In this document: positions 36,532-51,060 of the stretch, one piece after another
Layout: every line of letters starts with the position of its first letter
How positions within the stretch are numbered: the stretch's first letter is position 1
From: Euleptes europaea
Taxonomy: Eukaryota > Chordata > Lepidosauria > Squamata > Sphaerodactylidae
Assembly: GCF_029931775.1 (NCBI RefSeq)
Contig: NC_079312.1
Coordinates: 11,477,821 to 11,541,820, forward strand
DNA: 64,000 bases
Reading direction: 5' to 3'
Made by a program: the position numbers and the translations under genes
The notes under the pieces: generated by a model
What the model was told of the DNA's origin: nothing
The model's input: the letters and a program-made list of their open reading frames with translations, nothing else
The model's database searches: none

Positions 36532-37045
36532 TCATAGAGTTGGAAGGGGCCATACAGGCCATCTAGTCTAACCCCCTACTCAATGCAGGATCAGCCTTAA
36601 GCAGCTACTGCTTAAAGACCTCCCTAGGCAGCTGATTCCACTGCTGAACAACTCCTAGTGTAAAATCCCCCCATAATCCACCTTTCCACCTGTAATTTAT
36701 ACTCATTATTCCAAGTCCTCTGCTGCCAACAGGAACAGCTCCCTGCCTTCCTAACTGAAAGGCGGTTACTTACTGAAAATACTGAGAAATAGCAACCGTG
36801 TCCCTCCTCAGCTTCCTTCTCTCCAGACTAAGCATTCCCAAGTCCCTCGGCCTTTCCTTGTAGGGCTTGGTCTCCAGGCCCCTGATCATCCTTGTCACTC
36901 TCCTGTGTACCTGCTCGATTCTGTCCACATCCTTTTTGAAGTGAGGCCTCCAGAATTGCACACAATACTCCAGGTGAGGTCTGACCAATGCAGTGTATAG
37001 CTGGACTATGACATCTTGTGATTTGGACATGAAAAGCTATTTGCT
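36532..37045 (-). mobile_element. CR1 LINE fragment with ORF2 end, unit 3
   Basis: The minus-strand translation [20 protein letters not shown], then KKDVDRIEQVHRRVTRMIRG (about 36880-37010), is the characteristic C-terminal part of CR1 ORF2. The 3' terminus (ATCATAGAGTTGG) is at the left. It is the longer version of the unit 2 copy at 23655-24000. Confidence 0.85.
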
Positions 37046-37452
37046 TGTCCCTTTCTCCCCACCTTAAATAATGCCGCACTGAACTCAGGCCTCAGTGCTG
37101 GGGTGTTTTGGGGGGGTTGGGGGATAGTAGCTGTGGTGCAATCCAAGCAACCAATCATCTATGGTGGCATAAGAGACAAGGTATATCAAAATTAAGTTTT
37201 TCCCCTGGTGTACTTTCCCCTAACGTTTAACAAGGACTCTGTCTAAATAAAGCCTTTTCCACATACTTAGTGTAGTCCATGCCATTTTCTAATGTGTTTA
37301 TTTCTACTAAAAGGTTTAGGATTTAGAGCCCAGGGAGCAAAAGGCCCCAGAACATGGGTAGTTGATAAAGTGGCTCCCATATTACCAGCTGCAAGAGCAG
37401 CAGGAGAGAAGGCCCAGAGCTTGACTGAGGGAAACTGCTAATTTCTTCGCAG

Positions 37453-37532
37453 GCCCAAGAGAACGAAAGCATCAAGAGCAGCATCAGGACCCATTGAAGA
37501 GCGCACAGGGGAAGCAGCAGCCCTGCACTTGT
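37453..37532 (+). other. Exon-like block on the plus strand, unit 3
   Basis: Nearly identical to 24245-24324, with intact acceptor and GTAAGT donor. The function is unknown. Confidence 0.4.
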
Positions 37533-37920
37533 GTAAGTGAACATTTTGGACTTTCTCTTGTCTTCGTGTTACCTGGCACTGTTAGGACTTGCGTTGGTTC
37601 AGAGCGCCCTTTCTGAAGGACGCTAATAACCCTGTCTCTGGAAATGTTGCTGTGTTCATAGCCATTATAATTCAGTTTGTCCCTTGGTTATGAAGCAGTT
37701 GGGTTTATGAGAAACATTTGTTACCCTGAAAACTATACCTTGTTTTGTTTTTGGAGCAATTTCACAATTGCTTGACAAGGGTGCTGCCATTTATTGAATT
37801 GAATCCCCCCCTCCAACTTTCCCATTGGAAAAGATAATTTCGGAGGGATCTTTAGCCTGGCTTATGCTGGGTCATGAGCATGTCTAGAGATAAAGCCTTC
37901 TGTGAAGACTTAGAACCTAC

Positions 37921-38970
37921 TTACTTTTCAGATTTTCCCTGGGTTGATAGATCACCATGACTTGTAGCCATTGTTAACACCATCCTCCATGAATTTGTCC
38001 ACCCCCTTTTATAGCCTTCCAAGTTGGCAGCCATCGCCACATCCTGTGGCAGCGAGTTCCACAATTTAACTGTACAATGTGTGAAGAAGTATTTCCTTCC
38101 TTTTCTCTGTCCTGAAACTCCCACCCTTCACCATTAGTGGATGACAAGAGGGTCAAGTATTATAGGAAAGGAAGAAAAGCATTTTCCTGTCCCCTCTCTC
38201 CTCACCATGCATCATTTTATTTATTTATTATTTAATTAATTTAGATTTCAAGCCCTTCCTCAGTTCTCAGACAAGCCAGGCTCAGTGTGGGTAACAAGAG
38301 ATAAAAACAGCAACAATAAGATCATAATACATCTACAATAAAAATAATTAAAATTATTAATACCGTAACAATATAAATCAATACAAATATATCAGATGGC
38401 ACATTAAAATCATGTCTGCTGCTGAGAGACCTGGCAGAGCAGTCAGCTCCCCCACTTAATCAATAAAATAAACATGGACAGGAGAGGATAGGGAGGAAAC
38501 CATAGATTACAACCGGCAGCCTTCCTCAGTTGTAGGCCTGGTGGAATAGCTCTGTTTTGCAGAGCCTGTGGAAATCCTTACGGTCCCGCAGGGTCTTGAT
38601 GCTACTAGGGAGGCATTTCCACCAGGCCGAGGGGCCAAGGCAGAAAACACCCTGGCCCTTGTCGAGGACGGCCACGCACTCCTTGGGCTGGGAAGCATGA
38701 GCGAGTTGATACTTCTCGAGTGCAATGCTCTCTGGGGGCACACCAGGAGAGGTGGTCCCAAAGATGCGAAGGTCCCAGGCCTTGTATTGGCTGTCACATA
38801 TAAAGCCCTTCATCCCTCGTATCTGCGGGGCCGCCTCTCCCCCTTGTGCCACAACAACAGCATCGCTGATCTGAGCAGGGCATCCTGCAAGTGCTACCCT
38901 GAAAATGGCAAAATCAACAACTGCTCATACACGTGGCTTCTCTGTTGTGCCCCCCCCACCATGGATTGGC
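37921..38970. repeat. LINE fragment and composite repeat, unit 3
   Basis: Duplicate of 24715-25760: a minus-strand LINE C-terminus (LWNSLPQDV) at 37921-38160, an AT-rich block at 38215-38470, and the GC-richer LINE-like block at 38510-38970. It is shared with unit 2 and so predates the split. Confidence 0.5.
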
Positions 38971-39096
38971 CTGCCTGAGGAAGTCTGGAAGGCTCCCCCT
39001 CTCCTGGCTTTCTGCAAGTTATGCAGAACTAAATCATTCAGTATTTCATTCCTCTTTTTTGAAGCTTCTCTGGGAACTGCATCTCTGTCAGCTTAA

Positions 39097-39779
39097 CCCT
39101 TTACTAGGCTCTTGTGCACAGAGAGGGTGGAAAAACTATTTTGATTATTTTTTTCAAATTAAGGAAAAATTAAATGTGCCTTTTAAGCCCCAGCCTGGCC
39201 AAGAAAATCTGCTGTCTAATCCCAGAAGTGTAAAGTGTGGCTGAGGGTGCTCATTGGGGATAGCAAGGCACTCTGCTGATGCTCAGATCCATTGTCAGCC
39301 AATGGAAAACTAGGCAGAATACACAAGGGAGTAAGGTCAGGGAACATTCCACCGATGCTTAGAAAGATGTCCAGACAATACAAGACAACACTTGAGCTAG
39401 GGCATGAATGTCTTGGCAACCCCATAATGACAGCCAACATTTTACCCAAATAACTTTCATTATATTTTAGAAACTACCAAAATGACCTAATATTTTATTG
39501 GCAATGGCACACATTCCCTGTTAATTTTAGGAAACAAGAAGGCGTTAGCAATGGAACCATTTCAGCAGAAAAATAAAGTACTAGAAAGTTTTCCCACCCC
39601 ATATCTCTGTCAACCTTCATTAATGCACAGAGAACAAGAGAGAGACTTTTAGTCTCTACTGCATGTATTAAGCAGGAATCGCCTAGCCCCACTTCTAGGA
39701 CAGATCCGCCAGATAGGATGATGTTCCCAAATACCATCTTGGCTACTTGACAGAGAAGGATACCACCATCTATGAAGAT

Positions 39780-39780
<1 letters not shown>
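39097..39780. other. 3' flank of gene copy 3
   Basis: Collinear with 25887-26560. No gene is seen. Confidence 0.5.
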
Positions 39781-39960
<180 letters not shown>

Positions 39961-40028
39961 AAATTAAAAACACACTCCACAAACTTCCAATGCACTAACC
40001 TTTTAAATATTTGATTAAGCTCATCCCA

Positions 40029-42100
40029 TTAAACCCCCCCACAAAACCCTGTGTGGATTCTTCGATGCCATTGAAGAGTGCAACTCCAACTGAATCTCTT
40101 TCCACATTCTGAGCATTCAAAAGGTTTCTCTCCTGTGTGGGTTCTTTGATGCTGGTGAAGATAGTTATTTGAACTGAATCTCTTTCCACACACTGAGCAT
40201 TCAAACGGTTTCTCCCCTGTGTGGGTTCGTCGATGCTTTTGAAGACTGTAACTGTAACCGAATCTCTTCCCACACTCTGAGCATTCAAACGGTTTCTCCC
40301 CTGTGTGGCTTCGTCGATGCTTTTGAAGACTGGAAGTGTAACTGAATCTCTTTCCACACTCTGAGCATTCAAACGGTTTCTCCCCTGTGTGGGATCTTAG
40401 ATGCCTTTGAAGATCACTATTTTTATAGAATTTCTTTCCACATTCCAAGCATTCAAACAGTTTCTCCCCTGTGTGGGTCTTCATATGTTGTTGAAGACTG
40501 GAACTGCTACTGTATTTCTTTCCACACTCTGAACATACAAAATTTTTCTCACCTATATGGATTTTTCGATGCCGTTGAAGAGTGCAACTCAAACTGAATT
40601 TCTTTCCACATTCTGAGCATTCGAAAGGTTTCTCCTGTGTGTGGGTTCCTAGATGCTGCAGAAGATAGACTTTCCGACTGAATTTCTTCCCACATTCTGA
40701 GCATTCGAAAGGTTTCTCCTGTGTGTGGGTTCCTAGATGCTGCAGAAGATGGACTTTCCGACCGAATTTCTTCCCACATTCTGAGCATTGAAAAGGTTTC
40801 TCACTTGCATGGGTTCTTTGATGCTGTTGAAGTTGGCCACTTGAAGTGAATTTTGTTCCAGACTCTGAGCATTCAAAAGATTTCTCCCCTGTGTGGGTTC
40901 TTAGATGCTGTAGAAGATGGGCACGCTGACTAAATTTCTTCCCACATTTTGAGCATACAAAAGGTTTCTCACCTGTGTGGGTTCTTAGATGCCTTTGAAG
41001 ATCAGAACTCTGAATGAATTTCTTTCCACACTCTGAGCATTCAAATGGTTTCTCCCCTGTGTGGATTCTTAGATGCATTTGAAGACTGGAACTGCTACTG
41101 TATCTCTTTCCACACACTGAGCATTCAAATGGTTTCTCCCCTGTATGGGTTCTTTTATGGCGGTGAAGACGGCCACTTGAAATGAATCTCTTTCCACACT
41201 CTGAGCATTCAAAAGGTTTCTCCCCTGTGTGCATTCTTAGATGCCTTTGAAGATCACTACCCTGATTGAATTTCTTTCCATACACTGAGCATTCAAATGG
41301 TTTTTCCCCAGTGTGGGTTCTCTTTTGTTGCAGAAGGCTGGAACTGCAACTGTATCTCTTTCCACACTCTGAGCATTCGAAAGGTTTCTCCCCTGTGTGA
41401 GTCCTTAGATTTATTTGGAGACTGGAACTCACAGTGAATTTCTTTCCACATTCTGAACACTCAAAGGGTTTTTCCTTTGTGTGTATTCTTTTGTGTACAA
41501 GGAGCTGTGATCTGTATTTGTAGTACTTTCCACACCAAAAGCATTTATGTGCTTTTGTTATAATGTGCTTTGTAAAGTGTACATTACCCTTTCTTCCTTG
41601 AAAGAATGTGATTGCACTCTCTGAGCAGATAAATGGCTTCACTCCTGAATGGTTCCTTTGGTGTTGAACAAAGCCTGATTTCTGTGGGAAACTCTTTCCG
41701 CAGTTTAAGCAGCTGTACGGTTTTCCTCTTGTATGTGTTATTTGATGTTTAAGGAGCTCTGCTCTGCAAAGGAAGCTCTTTCTGCACTCCAAGAACTGAT
41801 GGGTCTTCTTTCCAGTGTACATTTGCAAATCGATACTATATTGGGTTTGATCTGAGTAGTTCAGGGTAGCACAGAGGCCTTTGTTTCTTCTTTTTTGGAC
41901 TGACTTTTGTTTTTGGTCCAGAGTTTCATGGAAGCCTCCTCTTTGGCAAGGAATGGGCTTATCCCTTGTCTTCTCTGCTTGGCTTTCCTCCTCCCTCAGT
42001 GGTCCATCTCCATCCATGAAGCTTCCTTTGGCCTCTTCATTCTTGGCTTTTTTCAAAGAGAATTCCTGAAATTCTCCAAATGTGTCCTCTACATCTGCCA
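40029..42100 (-). CDS. SCAN-KRAB-C2H2 gene copy 3, last exon with about 21 zinc fingers
   Basis: The frame is open from the acceptor ([12 protein letters not shown]) to HTGFCGGV. It gives about 690 residues here and about 935 for the whole gene. Finger 1 has lost its first cysteine ([10 protein letters not shown]). Fingers with [20 protein letters not shown] and CSESG also lack a zinc ligand, so about 15-16 fingers look complete. The last finger runs into CGGV, a tail created where the array was cut. The array shares the order of copy 2 throughout and differs from copy 1 after finger 6. The product should be a nuclear DNA-binding repressor with SCAN dimerisation and KRAB corepressor recruitment. 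The target is unknown. Confidence 0.92.
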
Positions 42101-43848
<1,748 letters not shown>

Positions 43849-43951
43849 TCAGAGCCTCACTCACTCCAACACCTCAGCAACAACTGCAGGAGCAAAAGCC
43901 TCCCTGAGAAAGGAAAGGGCATCTGGGCTGTCTCCCACTCATTTCCCCTAC

Positions 43952-44022
43952 CTGTACTGGAGGTGAAGCAGCCATTTCTGCTCCTCCACAAAGACGGTGG
44001 ATTGATAGCATCTCTTCACTTC
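43952..44022 (-). CDS. 71-bp linker exon, gene copy 3
   Basis: Same length, acceptor, donor and open frame as in copies 1 and 2, here reading GVEMAASPPVQ at its end with one silent or conservative change near the middle. Confidence 0.78.
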
Positions 44023-44971
44023 CTGCAAGGCAAACAAAATAATCAGGAAGGACCTTAGCTTTGACTTCCTATTCTGTTTGCTTGAGGGAATCCTGCTTCA
44101 CGCACCCTGGTTGTTAGGGTTGTGAAACCTGCCCTGTGTACACTCAAGAAAATGTGTAAGGATTTTTAGGAAACTGTGGGAGAGGTGGCAGAGATTCACC
44201 AGGTACACATGAGCCCCATGGTGTTATAAATGCTGGCAACACATTTCCGACTTGTGTGAGATTTGAAATGTGCTCTGTGAGCTGGAGCTCAAAAACATTA
44301 CAGCATCCCAATGGGACCAGGCCAAAGGCCCAGGGACACCATTTGTCAACTGGTTGGGTTCTCCCACATGCCCTTGAGTCCAAGCTGGCAGGAGAAAGAG
44401 AGGGGGTGGAAATGATGTTGCACGATACATTGTTTTAACATCCACCTGAAAACTCAGACTGCACTTTAGTGCATGTGAAACCTTAAGGGTAATATAAATG
44501 GGATTCCAGAGTGCAGACATTCAGATGTCACATCCAGGTTTTCGGCCAGATGAGACATCAACCTGTCCTCACATCCACCCCATGCTCTGTCCCCAATGTC
44601 CATGGGGGTACCAAGCCATGGCCTGGCATCCGTAGTCCAGCATCCTGTTTCAGGCTGTGGCCTGCCAGACATCCCTGGAAAGCCTTTAAGCCGGAGCAAT
44701 CCTTCGCATCTCTTGCAAAAAGTTCCTTCCCCACTTGGAAAAAGCTCCCCCAACCAATGCTTGCAACCCTTGGAGCAATGCTTGCAAGCCCTCGAGCGAT
44801 TCTGGGGTGGGTGGGCTCGGCCAGCCCTGCCCTGGGGAGGCAAGGTGAGATGTGATTGCAAACAAGAGCGCCTCCCGGCCCAACCGCTTGCAAACCTCTA
44901 TGGCGCAGGGAGAAGGAGGGGGAGAAGCGGCTGCCTGGGCTGGTAAACAAGAGGAAGCAGCAGCAACAACA

Positions 44972-45456
44972 GCAGCTGCCATTGTGTTGGGTTCAGTTTT
45001 GTGGGGGAAGAAAGCCAGCAGCCCGGGAAACCCGCCCCCTTCCCCGGGCACAGGCGGGCCGCGGGCCCCGGCGTGCACCGGTCTCCTTATCTCATGGCTG
45101 GAGGTGGAAGACACGCCTCGCCACTGCCGCCGCTGCTTCACACCATCCCGCTGGCCGGAGAGGACGCAAGGTGCAGCCCAGGCTGGAAGCAGCCGCCTGG
45201 ACGGGGGAAGGTGGGCGCAGCGTGGCCGCACAGGCCTCGTTGCACCCGTAAAGGACGGGGGGAGGTGGCTGGGTGGGCACAGCTGGGTGGGCACCTCCTC
45301 TCCTGGGGGTGGGATGGTGTGAAGCGGCGGCGAGGCGCATCTTCCACCTCCAGCCATGAGATAAGGAGACTGGTGCACCCGGGGAAGGGGGCGGGTCGCT
45401 CAGGCTGCTGGTTTCCGTCCCCGACAAAATTGAACCCGACATGGCGGTGGTGGCTG
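44972..45456. repeat. Large GC-rich foldback, copy 3
   Basis: Arms at about 44972-45166 and 45291-45456 pair as in copy 1. The outer GC-rich block with CAGCAGCAACAACAGCAG is retained to the left. The right flank ends GGTTTGACACCCCTG, like one hAT terminus. Confidence 0.8.
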
Positions 45457-45706
45457 TTGCTCCTTCCCATGCTTACTTCCGCACAGGTCTTGGTGTGCTG
45501 GGAAAGGACGGGGGGGGCAGCAAGGCCCGAGCCGCCCCAGGAAACCTAGAAAGGGAGGGGGAGTGGGGGCTGGCTGCCTTGGCTCGTGGGCCCTCCGGGG
45601 GCTGGATCTGGCCTGCGGGCCGGGGGTTTGACACCCCTGGTCTAAACCTTCTACGCAGCGGCTTCACAATGTGCCCCAATCCCTTCCAGGCACAAGGCAT
45701 GCTTAC

Positions 45707-45821
45707 CAGGTGAGGGGGCATCTTGGGCACACTCCTGGACCTGCACCCTCTGTCCGTCCTCTGACGAAGCTCCTTCCGCCTCAGAGAAGTTAGCTTCTAT
45801 CGTCACAGAGGGTCGCCACAT
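45707..45821 (-). CDS. 115-bp exon after SCAN, gene copy 3
   Basis: Same length, splice sites and phases as in copies 1 and 2. It encodes MWRPSVTIEANFSEAEGASS and continues to AQDAPSP. It is intact. Confidence 0.85.
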
Positions 45822-46062
45822 CTGAAACAGCAGCGAGAGTGATGGGTTAGAGAAGGAACGGAACAAGCTGAGGAGATGGATCCTGTCCCACTCCCAGACT
45901 CCTCATCCTTGCTTTGACCAGCAGAGCTGCCCCTCAGCGGTAAGACCTAAGGGCATGTTTTCTACCAACCCTGGTCAAGTATTTGGATAAATATCTGGCA
46001 GGGAGGTCTTAGGCTAAGGTCAGATATCGCTGCTGGAATGGACTGACTGAGGACCCCCTCAC

Positions 46063-46515
46063 CTGTTCTGTCTGCCTCTTCTCCTCTGCCTGACTCAGGA
46101 GGAAACCTTCAGCCAGAGCCACTGCCTGGGAACTGGTCTCCGGCCCGCATCGTCTGACCCAGCTCTCCATCTCCAGGGGCAGAATGCTCAGGAACTGCTC
46201 CAAGATCACCTGGTCCACGATTTGCTTCTTGGTGTGCCTCTCTGGCTTCAGCCAGTGGTTGCAAAGTCTATGGAGCTGGCTGCAAACCTCTCGGGGCCCA
46301 TCAGCCTCATGGTAGCAGAAGTGCCGGAAATGCTGGCAATGTTCATCTGAGATCACAGTGTCCTGAGCCAGGATTTCTGGCACAGCTTTCCCCCAGAATT
46401 CAACACCACTCCCAGCCTGGATGCGATGGGAGCCTTTTCTTGCTCTTTGGCCAGTTCCAGGAGATTCTGCATCCTCCTCTTCCATCTCCTTCCCCTTCTT
46501 TCGGGTTGCCTCTGA
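46063..46515 (-). CDS. SCAN-domain exon, gene copy 3
   Basis: Coding starts at 46485 ([20 protein letters not shown]) and runs 141 residues to EKRQTEQ at a GTGAGG donor. The SCAN domain is complete, with small differences from copy 1 such as CQHFRHFC and SWVRRCGPE. Acceptor CTCTCCATAG and the start context are the same as in copy 1. With the downstream exons it forms the second complete gene of the array. Confidence 0.92.
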
Positions 46516-49300
46516 CTATGGAGAGATACCCTTAGCAACATGGTGACAAAGAAGGAAAGATATCAAAAAGGCGCAAAGAACCCAAAAGAGAATGGAGCCA
46601 CGTCAGTGACCCTGGCCAAAAGACCCCTAAGGATTGCCCCGGTGGATCAGAAGGAGTGTCTTCATGATCGTTTGCAGGCCAGGATTAATGTTATTGTGCG
46701 ATATTACTAAACAATTGACTGGGCTGCCCGCTGACTCTCAGCTAGTCAGCAGGCATAAGAGGGCCAGCTGAAGGAGAGGAGCAATCATCACTTCCAGGTA
46801 AAGCCGCCTCAAAAACACACAATAGCAGCATTTCTCTTCTCCAAGATTGAAACTTGTCTCTCCCCCTACAACTGACTAGTTAAGTAAGCCTTTCCAGGAT
46901 CTAGCTGCAAGGCCATTCTCCCACACACAAAGCACACTAAGGCTAAAAACAGCACCACAAACTGCCAGGGAAGCAGGGCGTCCTTGGGAACCAAACTGAC
47001 TAGCAATATTCTTGACTCGACAAGTACTGCCTGCTTTGACCGGCACCTTAATAAGCTCTGTCCAAGTTTCCCCTTTATAAGTGTGAGTAGAGATGCAAAC
47101 ACCCATCAATTTCAGAAAAGATATGCTCACTAGGATAAAAACTTCAGGCAATAGCTCTGTCCAAGCAGCCAGCAGAGGGGAAGGGGAGAGGGGCATCAAG
47201 AATCTCCCAGTCAGGGCACAAGGGCTGCTGGGGATGAACGGGACTGGGGAGGGGGGAATGAATCCCCAGGAAAACTGGAAGCATGTGGGGCAGCCATCGA
47301 CATAAATGATTCCTCCCATGTGATCATCGTTGGCTTCTTTTCTGGGCCTCCCTTTGGCCACCACTGGTGAGAATTTATTTTTATTTCCAAAATTCAGGCC
47401 CCCTTTCTGCTGCCAAGGCATCTGACAAATTAAAACATACATAAGAAATATCACATTTGCAAACCAGTTAAAACCAACCCCGCTGCTGCACACAAATCCC
47501 ACACATGATAGCAGCACTACTGTTTTCCAACATCTAAAACCTTATCCTCCAATGACTTATTCGTATGTAATATTCCCTGGATCTGGCTGCAAAGCTTTTC
47601 CCTGCTGTTGCAGATCTGAAGATTTTTTTTCCTGCCTCTGCTTGTCTTTCACAATTCAGAAGCAAACCCATCCTCCCAACAGGAAAAGAGCCTTTCTTCT
47701 TTTACAACCAGTTTTGTTGCTCAGCCTCTCTTCCAAAAATCTTGGTCAGTTTACCCTTTTAGCGCTACAGACAAATGACAAATGCTTCTTGTCCTTTCCA
47801 TGAGAAATGGATCTAAAAAAATGGGCCTATTCCATGGGGCTTACTCTCAGAAACGATTCCACTGAAAATCTGTGTTCTTGTAACATCTTCCCAGTGTCTC
47901 AAAACAAAATGACTGTTGTCATTCCACCAGGACAAACATATATTCTGCCAGTAGATGGCACTGCAAGATACAAAAAAACAGCTCCGGAAAAAGGATGAAT
48001 TTCCACAGGGATTCTCTGGTTTTGGAGCCTCCACATGACTTCATCCCAAAATTGGTCACCTTGTGGGCCCTCCCTCTTACTGTGGTGTTTTCTAAATTTG
48101 AAATCTTTGGGGAAAACACATTTCCCTCACTGTGTGGGCAAGAAGATGCACAGCTGTGTTCCTTGCCACCGCCACCCCTGTGGCTGCCATTCTGCCCATC
48201 TCTACACTAAAGCTTTTTAAAATCAGCACTAATTGAAATAGTGCTTCTACTTTAAGAGTTGACTTTAGTTAACTGTCCCACATCTTAAGCTGCTAGATCT
48301 CACAGAGGAGTCCCCTTCTTCAGTTGGGAGTCCAACCTTCCCCAACACGCCTGGGGCTGACTCTCTGCTGCCACCACCAGGCTAACAGTGAGAGCTGCGC
48401 CTGCCTGACAGCTTGGTCTCCACTGCAGGCCTTTAAGAAACTTCTCCAAATTAAAAATCACTCCCCCACTCCAAACTGCCAAGGAAGCAAGGAACCCTTG
48501 GGAATGAAACTGGTTAGAAATATTCCCAAGTCTGCAAAAGTCCAGACTGCTTTGACTGGTACCTTAATAAGCGTGATCCGGGTATGTCTTTCGTAAGTGT
48601 TGTCAGAGATGCAAACACAGACCAATTTCAGAAAAGAAATCCTTTAGCTGTATGGACAGTCATTGGTTACAAAAGGAAATGAATGCAGCGGATAGCAAAA
48701 TAAACACAGGACTTCTGAGCAAAGGGAATGAAAATGGGGATGTAAACGGCAGCCTCTCTCCGTAGATCTAAATGTATCCCTGTAAAGAAATAGCTTCATG
48801 GTTTGCTGCTCAGACTCCCTTCAGAGCTTTCATCCGCCTTGATACCCATCATCTCTAATAGCTGCAGACGTCCCCAGGTGATTTTTTGGTTTCTGACGAA
48901 CCTGGAGAAACCTTTCATTCCTCAAACTTGCTTTCCACTGTCCATGTTTAGTGGGAACTTGTGCTCCTCTTCGTTATTGGGAGGGCAAAATGGAGGAGGC
49001 GAAACCAACGTACATCCCCCCTCCCCCTCCAGCTCCTGGAGGAAGGACAGGATTTCAAAAGGACTAAAGAAGAACAGACAAAGAATAAATACACTCGCGT
49101 CCAAAGCTACGGTATTGGGGAAGAGAGGGGCTGTGAAGAGAGGCCGCTCTCCATTTTGCTGTCAGCCTCTCCTACGTGGAGGATTCGCCATTGTGCTGTA
49201 CCTTGAGACAGAGGGCCTCGCTGAGGACCGGCAGCTGAAGAAGTGGCAGCTTTGCCTTCCGAGGACCTCGCTGAGCCGCGAGCAGCCACGTTCACCCCAT
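46516..49300 (-). other. Intron 1, gene copy 3
   Basis: Collinear with copies 1 and 2. It holds the empty target of the copy 1 L1 at 47198-47215 and a single copy of the 21-bp repeat near 48040. No coding exon was found. Confidence 0.55.
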
Positions 49301-49720
49301 CCCCCCCCCCCAAAAAAGAAAGGCATTTTAGGAACAACTCTCTCTGCCCCCAGTCGGCTGCCTCTTGCTCGCAACCTCCCTGGCCAGCCCCCCAAGGGCC
49401 GCAGCTTCAGACCAGATGCAAAAACAAAGGGCTCCCCCACTCCCCCGTTTTTCTTGCCCGCCCCTTTTTTCCCCACCTCTCCTCTATGGGGCTGCAACAT
49501 CTTCTACTCACCCAGAACCAAGGAAGGGTGTGTGTGTGTGTGTGTGTGTGTGGAGGGGGGGGGGGAATGTGCCGGATCCGGCCCCAGAGCAGCAGCAGCA
49601 GCGTGGGCTCCAGGGGAGGAAAGCGCATGCGCGAGAGCGCGCGGGGAGTTCATTTCCGGGGTCAGAGCGAGCCCTGGGAAAGGGGCGGGTCCGAATGCAG
49701 CCTCCTTTCTAGGACTCCGG
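49300..49720 (-). promoter_or_regulatory. CpG-rich promoter and 5' exon, gene copy 3
   Basis: The NRF1-type GCGCATGCGC is at 49623-49632 and a GC box is near 49682. The 5' exon donor follows 49512. A (TG)n run at about 49529-49552 lies inside the predicted 5' exon and is clearly longer than in copies 1 and 2. Confidence 0.65.
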
Positions 49721-50013
49721 GCTCTGTCCCCTCCCCTCCCACCAATATCAAAACACCTCCAGAGGGTGGTTGTTGCCTGCGTTTGGTTGGGCTCTTCATA
49801 GGGCAATAGACGGTTATTATTAATACAAGCTCATCCGGTTTTTTTTTTTTTAAAGCATGACCTAACAATATATAACCACATCCCCAGACTGAGGATTGCG
49901 CTCTTTTAGATCCTTATACACAAAGAGATACATTTCTTCTCAATTAAATGCGGTAATAAAAACAGAACTTTATCGGGGTTGCCAATAAAAATGCAGTTTC
50001 CATTTTTGAAAAC

Positions 50014-50204
50014 AACATTATGTTAAGAGTCCAGTAGCACCTTAAAGACTAACAAAAATATTTTCTGGTAGGGTATGAACTTTCGTGAGCCACAGCTCAC
50101 TTCTTCAGAAAATATTTTTGTTAGGTTTTAAGGTGCTACTGGACTCTTGCTCTTTACTACTACTGCAGACAGACGGCTACCCACTGTGAATTAACATTAT
50201 GTTA
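50014..50204. mobile_element. Palindromic SINE-like insertion
   Basis: The insert 50026-50192 is flanked by AACATTATGTTA at 50014-50025 and 50193-50204. The left arm (AGAGTCCAGTAGCACCTTAA to TATTTTCTG) and right arm are inverse complements of about 42 bp around a 38-bp loop. The right arm extends on through the 5' head of the repeat (revcomp of CACAGTGGGTAGCCG). Unit 1 has the uninterrupted site near 23140. Confidence 0.75.
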
Positions 50205-50606
50205 GATATTGGTCAACACCCCCCCCCTCCATTTTCACAAATAGGAATCCAAATTAACTTACATCGACTCCCGTTCCCCTTTTTATTATCCTGTCAACAA
50301 CTGTGTGAGGTCGGGGGAAATTGTAGGAGGGGAACTCCCTCCCGCAAAAGAAGCAAGACCATAGATGAAAATGCTGGCTTTAAACCCCTTGGAGGCATTT
50401 TCTTCTATCTGGGAGCCACAGGGAGGGTAGGGCTGGCAGCTCATCCAGAGAAAAATCTCCCGTCCCTTGAAAGGATGGATGGGACGAAATGGGTACCTGA
50501 CAGGTCTCCTGGCCTGGAGGGGAGTTATGACAAGCTTATAACAACCTGGCGGGGGATTAGGGTCAGGGAGAGGCACACTATCCCCCTCCACCTTCTTGTG
50601 TGCTGT

Positions 50607-51060
50607 GTGTGTTAAGTGCCATCAAGTCGCTTCTGACCACAGGCGACCCTATGAATCAGTGTCCTCCAAAGTGTACTATCCTTAACAGCCTTGCTCAGAT
50701 CTTGCAAACTGAGGGCCGTGGCTTCCTTTATAGCAGTGGTTCCCAACCTTTTTTTGACCATGGACCACTAGGACTTTTTTGTTCGGTGCAGGGACCCCAA
50801 GGTTCAAAATAAATATTCCGGGAATTTGAAAATAAACTTTAATCATAACTGTTAGTTAAACATTAAACTTAGAATTATATTTGAATATATATATTTTATA
50901 ATAGAGAACTTTTAATTGAAAATGTTAATTTATTATAGGTTTATAACTTTGTTTCGCGGACCTTAATTTCATTCTCGCGGACCCCTGGGGGTCCATGGAC
51001 CCCTGGTTGGGAACCAGTGCTTTATAGAGTCAATCCAGAGGGGAGTTGACATGTTCATGG
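50607..51060 (+). mobile_element. SINE-like repeat split by a hAT element
   Basis: The left part (GTGTTAAGTGCCATCAAGTC through GAGGGCCGTGGCTTCC) and right part (GAGTCAATCC) belong together across the insertion at 50734-51019. The sequence is a common reptile SINE with a conserved middle (CTTCTGACCACAGGCGACCC). The exact family name is uncertain. Confidence 0.55.
50726..51027. mobile_element. hAT MITE inside the SINE-like repeat
   Basis: The element 50734-51019 (286 bp) has ends CAGTGGTTCCCAACC and GGTTGGGAACCAGTG and the 8-bp duplication CTTTATAG at 50726-50733 and 51020-51027. It is AT-rich inside, with no coding capacity. Confidence 0.88.
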
